Of a stretch of DNA of 6,681 nucleotides, positions 1 through 4,619 are shown one piece after another. Under the pieces are notes generated by a model. It worked only from the letters and a program-made list of their open reading frames with translations, was not told the origin of the DNA and searched no databases. The position numbers were made by a program, and so were the translations under genes. The number at the start of each line of letters is the position of its first letter. The stretch's first letter is position 1. Source of the stretch: JAQVHD01 sp035369485 (GTDB lineage: Bacteria; Patescibacteriota; Minisyncoccia; UBA6257; JAAZHW01); assembly GCA_035369485.1 (NCBI GenBank), contig DAOSMC010000020.1, positions 1 through 6,681 on the forward strand. Direction: 5' to 3'.

Positions 1-56
1 GAGAGCGGAAGCTCGAGCGACTTGTAGCCGAGTCCCACCCCGGGCACAAACGAATG
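1..56 (+). other. GC-rich block with tRNA-3'-end-like sequence (possible remnant or attachment site)
   Basis: This stretch has 35 G/C in 56 bases, against roughly one third in the rest of the window, and such contrast in an AT genome often marks structured RNA. Positions 3-14 form a 4-bp hairpin with a GGAA (GNRA) tetraloop. Positions 30-46 read GAGTCCCACCCCGGGCA, which looks like the T-loop end, T-stem 3' strand, acceptor 3' strand and discriminator of a tRNA whose 5' end would be GCCCGGG (a tRNA-Leu-like acceptor). The preceding bases (CTTGTAGC) cannot pair with CCCAC, so it is not an intact tRNA. It could be a tRNA fragment left by an integration event, the 3' exon of an interrupted gene, or chance. 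The window edge prevents a decision. Confidence 0.25.
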
Positions 57-230
57 AAAGCAGAAAGTCCAAAATCAAAATTCAAAAATGCAGCAAAGAT
101 GCGATAGAAATTTTTTAGAAAATTTCCATTGCATCAATCATTGTAATTCACTCGCGCTATTATTTATTATGGACTACTTGATCAATATTTAGAATTTTCA
201 TCGCAATTCACCTCAATTTATATTTTTATA
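57..230. other. Gene-free AT-rich intergenic region
   Basis: I see no convincing coding sequence on either strand. Around 66-90 there is low-complexity sequence built from CAAAAT/TTCAAAA units; similar runs recur near 1000-1030 and 2050-2065, outside genes. The one clear structure is the inverted repeat at 98-135, listed separately. Confidence 0.5.
98..135. repeat. Long imperfect inverted repeat (hairpin)
   Basis: GATGCGATAGAAATTTT (98-114) faces AAAATTTCCATTGCATC (119-135) across a TTAG loop. The 17-step stem contains one A/C mismatch and one G-U wobble. No T-tract follows the right arm on the + strand (AATCATTG), so it is not a typical intrinsic terminator for a gene to the left. It could be an operator, a small structured RNA or a decayed mobile-element end. 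The structure is visible; its role is not. Confidence 0.6.
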
Positions 231-265
231 TTGACACTGGCTTTTCTCTATTTCTATGGTAAAAT
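231..265 (+). promoter_or_regulatory. Putative promoter of the 274-874 gene pair
   Basis: A perfect TTGACA lies at 231-236. Two -10 candidates follow: TATGGT (255-260, 18-nt spacer) and TAAAAT (260-265) preceded by the extended -10 motif TGG. Use of the second would start transcription at about 272-274, right on the ATG, giving a leaderless mRNA. This fits the absence of any Shine-Dalgarno sequence. The TTGACA would then be 23 nt upstream, so an extended -10 mode of recognition would be needed. Confidence 0.5.
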
Positions 266-273
266 AAAGTTGT

Positions 274-537
274 ATGCCAGACATAATTCCTCAAACCAAG
301 CCTGATAATAATCCCTATAATCAATCTGACTGGGACTTTATTCTTCAAAGAGATTTAATTAAAGAATCAGGATTAGACAAATTCGAATGGATCCAACTTT
401 ATTCCCCTAAATTCAGGCAATTAGTAGAAGAAAAATCAGAAATTATTAAAACCTTACGAGATGATCCCGAAAAACTTAAAGAACAATTTAAAAAATGGCT
501 TTATGAACCAGAAAATCACAATGAAAACATTCATTAA
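274..537 (+). CDS. Hypothetical small soluble protein (87 aa)
   Basis: I do not recognise this family. The product is 87 residues, hydrophilic, with no signal peptide or membrane segment. The first 18 residues are rich in Pro, Asn and Asp and probably disordered. From about residue 20 it becomes helical with spaced aromatics (WDF, FEWIQLY), and it ends in a highly charged helix (about residues 48-76, rich in Lys/Glu). The ATG has no Shine-Dalgarno sequence and lies next to a good -10 element, suggesting leaderless translation. The Cys-rich membrane protein starts only 13 nt after its stop, so the two are probably co-transcribed and may be functionally linked. No nucleic-acid-binding or catalytic motif is visible. 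The start is well supported because the promoter leaves no room for an upstream one. Confidence 0.7.
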   Translation: MPDIIPQTKPDNNPYNQSDWDFILQRDLIKESGLDKFEWIQLYSPKFRQLVEEKSEIIKTLRDDPEKLKEQFKKWLYEPENHNENIH

Positions 538-550
538 GAATTAAAAAAAT

Positions 551-874
551 ATGGCTCAAAAAACTATTTTCCAAAAAATCTATTTCGTCATTATTATTAT
601 CCTTGTTGTTTTGACTTTAATTATTGTCATTTATACCTTTGTAAATAAAAATAAAGAATCGGCCCTAGAAGAAGGTTTTGATGAATCACTAATCGCCTGT
701 CAAATGAGCGGTGGTCAAATTGCCACTTCTTCTTGTTGTTTAAGCGCTACAGATTATCCCAATACCTGCCTTATTGGCGCTTGCGGTTGCGCTCCAGAAA
801 ATAGTCATGAAATAAAAATTTGTGATTGCGGAGTTGATAAGTGCTTCAATGGTAATGAATGTGTCAATCGATAA
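551..874 (+). CDS. Membrane-anchored cysteine-rich small protein
   Basis: The 107-aa product has a short basic N-terminus, one strongly hydrophobic segment (about residues 10-31), a Lys/Asn-rich junction (32-36) and an extracytoplasmic domain carrying ten cysteines: 50, 62, 63, 73, 78, 80, 91, 93, 98 and 104. Landmark strings are SCCLS, NTCLIGACGC, NSHE, CDCG and KCFNGNECV. From memory, small proteins with this CC...PNTCLIGACGC...CDCG...CF.G..CV pattern recur in CPR bacteria and some archaea, without known function. The even number of cysteines would suit disulfides or metal binding outside the cell, which is inference. Positive residues at both ends of the membrane segment leave topology open, but the domain resembles secreted Cys-rich domains. 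No Shine-Dalgarno sequence; the start follows AAAAAAAT, 13 nt after the upstream gene. Confidence 0.75.
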   Translation: MAQKTIFQKIYFVIIIILVVLTLIIVIYTFVNKNKESALEEGFDESLIACQMSGGQIATSSCCLSATDYPNTCLIGACGCAPENSHEIKICDCGVDKCFNGNECVNR

Positions 875-876
875 TT

Positions 877-904
877 TTGACAAAATTCGAGTTGCGAATA
901 AAAT
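877..904 (+). promoter_or_regulatory. Promoter of tRNA-His
   Basis: TTGACA (877-882) and TAAAAT (899-904) are separated by 16 nt. The predicted start near 911 lies about 5 nt before the tRNA, so the tRNA can be transcribed on its own rather than only as read-through from the Cys-rich protein gene. Confidence 0.6.
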
Positions 905-915
905 ACTAATATCAT

Positions 916-989
916 GGTGGCCTTAGTTCAGTGGCTAGAACGCCTCGTTGTGGCCGAGGAGGTCAAGGGTTCAAATCCCTTAGGCCACC
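916..989 (+). tRNA. tRNA-His (anticodon GTG)
   Basis: The sequence folds as a standard class I tRNA. The acceptor stem is GTGGCCT (917-923) with AGGCCAC (982-988), fully paired. The D-stem is GTTC/GAAC (926-929, 938-941). The anticodon stem is CCTCG/CGAGG with loop TTGTGGC, putting GTG at 950-952. The variable loop is AGGTC, and the T-arm is AAGGG, TTCAAAT, CCCTT (965-981). The identity marks of tRNA-His are present: G at -1 (916) opposite C at 73 (989), so G-1 is genome-encoded. The 3' CCA is not encoded (CCTAAT follows C73) and must be added by the CCA-adding enzyme. It decodes CAC and CAT. Confidence 0.97.
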
Positions 990-1037
990 CTAATAAAATT
1001 CAAATTATATAAATTCAAAAGATCAAAAATCTCGATT

Positions 1038-1068
1038 CAACCTCAATGGCTAGAGTTGTTGTTTTTTT
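1038..1068 (+). terminator. Weak intrinsic terminator after tRNA-His
   Basis: CAACCTC (1038-1044) can pair with GAGTTG (1053-1058) with one bulged C, and a T-rich run (1059-1068) follows. The stem is only six pairs, so this is tentative. The T-rich run overlaps the presumed -35 region of the next promoter. Confidence 0.35.
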
Positions 1069-1086
1069 ATTTAAAAGCGCTAAAAT
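1059..1086 (+). promoter_or_regulatory. Putative promoter of the 1133-2009 operon
   Basis: TAAAAT (1081-1086) is a fair -10 box; TTGTTT (1059-1064) at a 16-nt spacer is a weak -35. Transcription would start near 1093, leaving about 40 nt of leader with the strong Shine-Dalgarno sequence at its end. Confidence 0.4.
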
Positions 1087-1132
1087 AGAATTGGCAACTT
1101 AAAAACTTTATCGAAATTAAAAGGAGGGAACT

Positions 1133-1513
1133 GTGAAAAGAAAAATTATTTGGTTTTTGGTTTTAATGGGATGTTTTGGGATGATTTTTTTCGGAGTGAA
1201 AAAATTAAAAAACCCAGAGATTCCGAGCGCTGAGGTCAAAAGCGCTGTTCTTGCGGCTATTTCCCAAAAAATTGATTTAAAAAAATTAGATCCGGATATG
1301 AGACTGATCTGGATTGCAAAAGATGAAAAAGGCGAAAAAATTCAGCCAGTTTTAGTAAGAATTGGGATTACCGATGGAACGTACACGGAAATCAAAGAGG
1401 TCATTTTTGGAGAAATCAAAGAAGGAGAATTTGTTGTCACTGGTCGAGCAACAGCAGATCAAATTAACACTCGAACACCTGATATTAATCAAGTGTTTCG
1501 GTCATTAAGATAG
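1133..1513 (+). CDS. Membrane-anchored mini-protein resembling the C-terminal domain of RND/HlyD-type efflux adaptors
   Basis: The 126-aa product starts at GTG, 5 nt after the strong Shine-Dalgarno AAGGAGGG (1121-1128). Residues 5-22 form one hydrophobic segment after a KRK anchor; C14 in LMGC is a poor lipobox and too close to the start, so an uncleaved anchor is more likely. Residues 57-104 (LIWIAKDEKGEKIQPVLVRI, then GITDGTYTEI and KEGEFVVTG) resemble the membrane-proximal C-terminal domain of periplasmic adaptor proteins such as MacA/HlyD, which usually read V...G..VRVG..DG..TEI..GLKEGD.VV.G. The long hairpin, lipoyl and beta-barrel domains are absent. It could therefore be a stand-alone domain or a cut-down adaptor; no transporter gene is adjacent. 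It shares an operon with the 1533 gene (19-nt gap). The adaptor likeness is from pattern memory and is moderate. Confidence 0.7.
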   Translation: MKRKIIWFLVLMGCFGMIFFGVKKLKNPEIPSAEVKSAVLAAISQKIDLKKLDPDMRLIWIAKDEKGEKIQPVLVRIGITDGTYTEIKEVIFGEIKEGEFVVTGRATADQINTRTPDINQVFRSLR

Positions 1514-1520
1514 AAAAGAA

Positions 1521-1528
1521 AGGAGGTG
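1521..1528 (+). promoter_or_regulatory. Near-perfect Shine-Dalgarno sequence
   Basis: AGGAGGTG, preceded by AA, is essentially complementary to the canonical 16S rRNA 3' tail and lies 4 nt before the ATG at 1533. It fixes the start of the downstream gene. It contrasts with the SD-less starts of the housekeeping genes here. Confidence 0.8.
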
Positions 1529-1532
1529 TGAA

Positions 1533-2009
1533 ATGGTATATTTTTATAATTTAACTAATGGATTGGAAGTAAAGATAACGGATTTAAATCAGCATCCTCA
1601 CCTAGTACGAATTCAATCATCACACGTGGAAAGCAAAGCCTGGGATCGTCTTTTTCAACAATTAAGCGATGAATTGCTTTTTTACCTGGCTATTGGTGAA
1701 AAATGTATTATTATTGACGGTTCGCCCAATCCAAATCATTCCCACATTTCGCGAATAGCAGTACCTGTTATCCAATACGTTTTAACCCGTCTTTGGCTCA
1801 AGGAAAAACTCGCTCCAGATATGATTGATGACGAATACCTTGAAAGAATCTATCGGTCTTTAACTCAAAGTACCAAAAGAAAATTAAAGTATTACAGAAA
1901 ATTCTTAATTACCAATGAAGTAAAGCTGAATTGCTATGTCTTCCCTAACTGCAAAGACGGGAAATATGATTGGTTTAAAGAAAAAATAAAAGAAAGAATA
2001 AGAAAATAA
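1533..2009 (+). CDS. Conserved-looking hypothetical protein (158 aa)
   Basis: I do not recognise this family with confidence. The product is soluble and basic, with no signal peptide or transmembrane segment. The N-terminal half mixes strands with polar turns (YFYNLTNGLEVKI, HPHLVRIQSSHVESKAWDRL) and a His-rich stretch (NPNHSHISR, about residues 67-75) after a hydrophobic strand (KCIIIDGSP). The middle is helical (VIQYVLTRLWL). The C-terminal half is very Lys/Arg-rich (RSLTQSTKRKLKYYRK and the final KEKIKERIRK), compatible with nucleic-acid or membrane-surface binding; this is inference. Two cysteines (in LNCYVFPNCKDG) are close together late in the protein. It is the second gene of an operon and is followed by a strong terminator, so the operon holds only these two genes. 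Confidence 0.7.
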   Translation: MVYFYNLTNGLEVKITDLNQHPHLVRIQSSHVESKAWDRLFQQLSDELLFYLAIGEKCIIIDGSPNPNHSHISRIAVPVIQYVLTRLWLKEKLAPDMIDDEYLERIYRSLTQSTKRKLKYYRKFLITNEVKLNCYVFPNCKDGKYDWFKEKIKERIRK

Positions 2010-2017
2010 TTAACCTT

Positions 2018-2044
2018 AAAGGGTGGTCTTTAGACCACCCTTTT
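2018..2044 (+). terminator. Intrinsic terminator of the 1133-2009 operon
   Basis: AAAGGGTGGTC (2018-2028) pairs perfectly with GACCACCCTTT (2033-2043) around a TTTA loop, followed by TTTTCTT overlapping the right arm. The eight-pair GC-rich core makes it one of the best terminators in the window. Confidence 0.93.
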
Positions 2045-2045
2045 C

Positions 2046-2078
2046 TTGACAAAAAATTCAAAAAAGTTAATCTATAAT
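2046..2078 (+). promoter_or_regulatory. Putative promoter of the 2105 gene, unusual spacing
   Basis: Both hexamers are perfect (TTGACA 2046-2051, TATAAT 2073-2078) but are 21 nt apart instead of the usual 17. No better -35 is found at normal distance. The -35 box directly abuts the T-tract of the preceding terminator. Transcription would start near 2085, about 20 nt before the ATG. Confidence 0.55.
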
Positions 2079-2104
2079 CAGCAACTTAATTTCAAGGAGG
2101 AAAA

Positions 2105-2470
2105 ATGAAAAAGTTGGCTTTAAAGTTTTCGAGATTTTTTAAGGGTTATTTTTCTCTTAGTGTTCTTCTTGAAGACGCTAAACAGAAAAAGGTGGAGAAG
2201 ATATTCATTCAGCCCCGCATCTATATTGAAGAATTTCCCGGCTCAACCCTTTATGTTATCACTGGTCATGTAGAAGTTTTTGCTTCTGAATTGCCAAAAA
2301 CTTACATCGACCTGTCGTTCCAGCAAATAGTTAAAAAGGGGGTCGAAGAAGCAGAAAAACTGGCCTATCGAGAATGTGAACAAGATCTGCAAGAAAGAAC
2401 AGAAAAGATAAAAGAGATAATCGAAAAGGCAGGATTACAAACAGCAATAGGAAAAATCAAAACTCAATAA
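2105..2470 (+). CDS. Hypothetical protein (121 aa), single-gene transcript
   Basis: I do not recognise this protein. The ATG follows AAGGAGG (2094-2100), so the start is firm. The N-terminus (KKLALKFSRFFKGYFSLSVL) is basic and amphipathic, not hydrophobic enough for a membrane span or signal peptide. Residues about 30-65 look like a small beta-sheet (KIFIQPRIYIEEF, STLYVITGHVEVFA). Residues 70-115 are a long charged helix, probably a coiled coil (QQIVKKGVEEAEKLAYRE through KIKEIIEKAG). It is bounded by its own promoter and terminator and so is a separate transcription unit. Its use of AAG and GAG seems higher than in the neighbouring housekeeping genes. The function is unknown. Confidence 0.7.
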   Translation: MKKLALKFSRFFKGYFSLSVLLEDAKQKKVEKIFIQPRIYIEEFPGSTLYVITGHVEVFASELPKTYIDLSFQQIVKKGVEEAEKLAYRECEQDLQERTEKIKEIIEKAGLQTAIGKIKTQ

Positions 2471-2479
2471 AAATATCTT

Positions 2480-2507
2480 AAAGACGAGCACTAGCTCGTC
2501 TTTTTTT
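2480..2507 (+). terminator. Intrinsic terminator of the 2105 gene
   Basis: AAAGACGAGC (2480-2489) pairs perfectly with GCTCGTCTTT (2494-2503) around an ACTA loop, and the T-tract continues to 2507. It sits 10 nt after the stop codon. Confidence 0.93.
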
Positions 2508-2508
2508 C

Positions 2509-2537
2509 TTGCAATTTTTCAAAAATAGGATTATAAT
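2509..2537 (+). promoter_or_regulatory. Promoter of rny
   Basis: TTGCAA (2509-2514) and a perfect TATAAT (2532-2537) are 17 nt apart. Transcription would start near 2544, leaving a leader of about 100 nt before the rny ATG. The -35 follows directly after the preceding terminator. Confidence 0.65.
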
Positions 2538-2543
2538 AAAAAT

Positions 2544-2647
2544 GAATTTAATTTGTATTTAGTCAGTTAACTTTTAATTTCGCTCTAAAAAAATTGTGAA
2601 ACAAAAATTTTTCCAATCGCATTTTTTGAAAGGCGAAATCCAATCAT
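2544..2647 (+). promoter_or_regulatory. Long AU-rich 5' leader of rny with possible secondary structure
   Basis: ATTTCGC (2577-2583) is perfectly complementary to GCGAAAT (2633-2639), and between them AAAAATT (2589-2595) can pair with AATTTTT (2606-2612). TCCAATC occurs twice (2612-2618 and 2639-2645). No standard Shine-Dalgarno sequence is at a useful distance; the nearest purine run (GAAAGG, 2628-2633) is 14 nt from the ATG and partly inside the outer stem. A regulatory role is inference. Confidence 0.35.
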
Positions 2648-4171
2648 ATGGAGACGCTTATTTTGATTTCTCTAATCACTTTGTTTTTAGGTATTATTAT
2701 CGGATACTTCGTTCGTCAAGTTGTTGTTAGAAATCAAGTCAAATCCGCTGAGCAAAAAATAAAAGCTCAACTCGAAGAAGCAAAAACTAAAGCCAAAGAA
2801 ATTGTTCTAGACGCTAAAGGCAAGGCGGCGACTATTTTGGCTGAAGCGCAAAAGGAAGAAAAAGAAAGAAAGAAAGAACTTTCGGCTTTTGAACAACGCT
2901 TAAATCGGCGCGAGGAATTACTTAATCAAAAACTTACCGAAACCGAAGCAAAAAATCATAATTTAGAAGAAAATATAAAGCGCGTCAAAGAAATAAAAGA
3001 AAAAGTTGAAGAACTGCGTTTAGAAACTAAAAAAGAGCTCGAACGAGTAGCGCGCCTTTCAACAGAGGAAGCAAAGAAAGAACTCTTTACTCAATTAGAA
3101 AAGACCCACCAACAAGAAATAGCCGATCTTTTAAAAAGACTGGAAAAAGAAAAAAGAGATGAAATAGAAAAAGAATCTTTTAAAATATTAGAAACAACTG
3201 TTCAGCGCTTATCGCGATCTGTAAGCAGTGAAATTACCACCTCTGTTTTTACTATTGATAATGAGGAATTAAAGGGGAAGATTATTGGTCGAGAAGGTAG
3301 AAATATTCGCGCTTTAGAACGCCTTACAGGCGTTGATATTATTATTGACGAAGCGCCCGACGCCATTACTCTTTCCTCTTTTGATCCTTTGCGTCGAGAA
3401 TTAGCTAGAATATCTTTAGAAAAATTAATCAAAGACGGCCGTATTCAACCAGCTAAAATTGAAGAAAAGGTGGAAGAGGCTCAAAAAGAACTGAATGAAA
3501 AAATAAAAGAAGCAGGTGAAAATGCTGCTTTTGAATTAGGTATTTTGGATTTACCCAAAGAAATTATTTATCTTCTTGGAAGATTAAACTATCGAACAAG
3601 CTATGGCCAGAATGTGCTTCAGCATTCTATTGAAGCAGCCCACTTGGCCAAAATGATTGCCGCCGAATTGGGTGCTAATGTAGAAGTGGCTAAAAAAGGC
3701 GCTTTATTACACGACATTGGAAAAGCTATTGATCATGAGGTAGAAGGTACTCATGTGGAATTAGGCCGCAAAATTCTTAAAAAATATAACATTCCCGAAG
3801 AAATTATTAAAGCGATTGAACCTCACCATGAGGATTATCCTTTTGAAACGCCTGAATCATATATTGTAGCAGCCGCTGAAGCCATTTCGGCTAGTCGTCC
3901 AGGCGCCCGTCGCGATAGCTTAGAAAACTACCTGAAACGCTTGGAAAATCTAGAAAAAATCGCTCTTTCTTTTGACGGCGTTCAAAAAGCCTATGCTGTT
4001 CAAGCGGGTCGGGAATTGCGTATTTTTGTAATTCCAGAAAAAATTGACGATTATGGCGCTTTGAATTTGGCAAAGCAAGTTGCTACTAAAATTCATGATG
4101 AATTAAATTATCCAGGAGAAATTAAGGTTAATGTTATCCGAGAAACAAGAGCGGTTGAATATGCGCGCTAA
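2648..4171 (+). CDS. rny: Ribonuclease Y
   Basis: RNase Y is a membrane-bound endoribonuclease that starts mRNA decay by cutting single-stranded, AU-rich RNA, much as RNase E does in proteobacteria. The 507-residue product is full length for the family. In order: an N-terminal membrane anchor (about residues 3-23), a long Lys/Glu-rich coiled coil (about 30-195), a KH RNA-binding domain with GREG loop (K211-I-I-G-R-E-G217), and an HD domain with metal ligands H326 (QHSIEAAH), H355-D356 (LLHDIGKA) and H393-H394 (EPHHED). The C-terminal tail ends in RETRAVEYAR. All catalytic landmarks are intact. It has its own promoter and long leader and no obvious terminator before the HU promoter, so read-through into HU is possible. 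The ATG has no close Shine-Dalgarno sequence; an in-frame stop at 2627-2629 limits any upstream start. Confidence 0.98.
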   Translation: METLILISLITLFLGIIIGYFVRQVVVRNQVKSAEQKIKAQLEEAKTKAKEIVLDAKGKAATILAEAQKEEKERKKELSAFEQRLNRREELLNQKLTETEAKNHNLEENIKRVKEIKEKVEELRLETKKELERVARLSTEEAKKELFTQLEKTHQQEIADLLKRLEKEKRDEIEKESFKILETTVQRLSRSVSSEITTSVFTIDNEELKGKIIGREGRNIRALERLTGVDIIIDEAPDAITLSSFDPLRRELARISLEKLIKDGRIQPAKIEEKVEEAQKELNEKIKEAGENAAFELGILDLPKEIIYLLGRLNYRTSYGQNVLQHSIEAAHLAKMIAAELGANVEVAKKGALLHDIGKAIDHEVEGTHVELGRKILKKYNIPEEIIKAIEPHHEDYPFETPESYIVAAAEAISASRPGARRDSLENYLKRLENLEKIALSFDGVQKAYAVQAGRELRIFVIPEKIDDYGALNLAKQVATKIHDELNYPGEIKVNVIRETRAVEYAR

Positions 4172-4180
4172 TTATCCACA
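4172..4180 (+). promoter_or_regulatory. Perfect DnaA box
   Basis: TTATCCACA matches the consensus DnaA-binding 9-mer exactly. It begins directly after the rny stop and ends 8 nt before the -35 of the HU promoter. I found no second perfect copy; other TTATCC sequences in the window lie within genes and diverge afterwards. A single box would fit DnaA-mediated regulation of HU or a relic of an origin region. Confidence 0.5.
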
Positions 4181-4187
4181 CCCCTAT

Positions 4188-4215
4188 TTGGAAAGCTCAT
4201 AAAATGTGCTATAAT
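4188..4215 (+). promoter_or_regulatory. Promoter of the HU gene
   Basis: TTGGAA (4188-4193) and a perfect TATAAT (4210-4215) are 16 nt apart. An extended -10 (TGC before TATAAT) strengthens it. Transcription would start near 4222, giving about 39 nt of leader. Confidence 0.7.
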
Positions 4216-4260
4216 CTAATAAAGCTGAGTTATTCAAAGGTCGATTAATTATCAAAAAAA

Positions 4261-4536
4261 ATGACAAAGGAAGGATTAGCGGAGACAATTTTGAGCAAAT
4301 TCGAATTAGCCAGTAAAAAACAAGCTAAAGAAATTGTAGAAACCATTTTTGAAACCATCACCAAAACTTTAGCCAGAGGCGAAGAGGTCGCTATTAGCGG
4401 ATTTGGTACTTTTCGCGCGGCTCGTCGAGCAGCTCGTGAAGGCATTAATCCTCGAACCGGCGAAAAAATACAAATTCCAGCTTCCATCAAGCCCAAATTC
4501 AGAGCCAGCAAGGCTTTAAAAGAAGCTATAAAATAA
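4261..4536 (+). CDS. hup: HU/IHF-family DNA-binding protein
   Basis: HU is a small dimeric nucleoid protein that bends and compacts DNA with little sequence specificity and assists replication and repair. The 91-residue product matches the family length. The N-terminal helical dimerisation part (MTKEGLAETILSK through about residue 40) is followed by the signature GFGTF (47-51). The DNA-binding arm follows (RRAAREGINPRTGEKI), with the intercalating proline P64 in NPRTG, then the closing IPASIKPKFRASKALKEAI. The ATG choice agrees with the family N-terminus. No Shine-Dalgarno sequence is visible; the bases before the ATG are AATTATCAAAAAA. It is transcribed from its own promoter, with a perfect DnaA box upstream and a bidirectional terminator downstream. 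HU is the likely member; IHF would need a partner subunit, which is not seen here. Confidence 0.96.
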   Translation: MTKEGLAETILSKFELASKKQAKEIVETIFETITKTLARGEEVAISGFGTFRAARRAAREGINPRTGEKIQIPASIKPKFRASKALKEAIK

Positions 4537-4571
4537 AGATTTTAAAGACTTTTCAAAAATTGTCCGGACGA

Positions 4572-4607
4572 ATTCAAAAACCCCTTATTAATAAGGGGTT
4601 TTTGAAT
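4572..4607. terminator. Bidirectional terminator between HU and the sigma factor gene
   Basis: The 36 nt are a perfect palindrome: ATTCAAAAACCCCTTATT is the exact reverse complement of the following 18 nt. In RNA from either strand it gives a CCCC/GGGG-cored stem closed by A5/T5, with the U-run on the 3' side. It lies between two convergent genes and so serves both the HU gene (+) and the sigma gene (-). Confidence 0.93.
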
Positions 4608-4619
4608 AACATCAAAAAA

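Noticed and set aside
66..90. CRISPR-like or tandem repeat in CAAAAT/TTCAAAA units
   Set aside because: The units are irregular and short with no spacer structure. This is low-complexity AT sequence that recurs in other intergenic gaps.
1..102. Plus-strand open frame ending near 102 (ERKLERLVAESHPG...)
   Set aside because: It could be the tail of a gene entering from the left, but composition is more like structured RNA or a repeat, and no family is recognisable. The stop also falls in low-complexity sequence.
3202..3432. Minus-strand open frame of 76 codons
   Set aside because: It lies wholly inside the KH-domain region of rny, has no family features and is an antisense shadow.
3891..4073. 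Minus-strand open frame of 60 codons
   Set aside because: It is opposite the conserved C-terminal part of rny and has no promoter or ribosome-binding site.
4191..4230. AAAGCTCA and AAAGCTGAG near-repeat around the HU -10 as an operator
   Set aside because: The similarity is short and includes mismatches, and in AT-rich sequence such pairs occur by chance.
4245..4511. Minus-strand open frame of 88 codons
   Set aside because: It is opposite the HU gene, which has clear family signatures; its composition reflects the antisense of HU codons.
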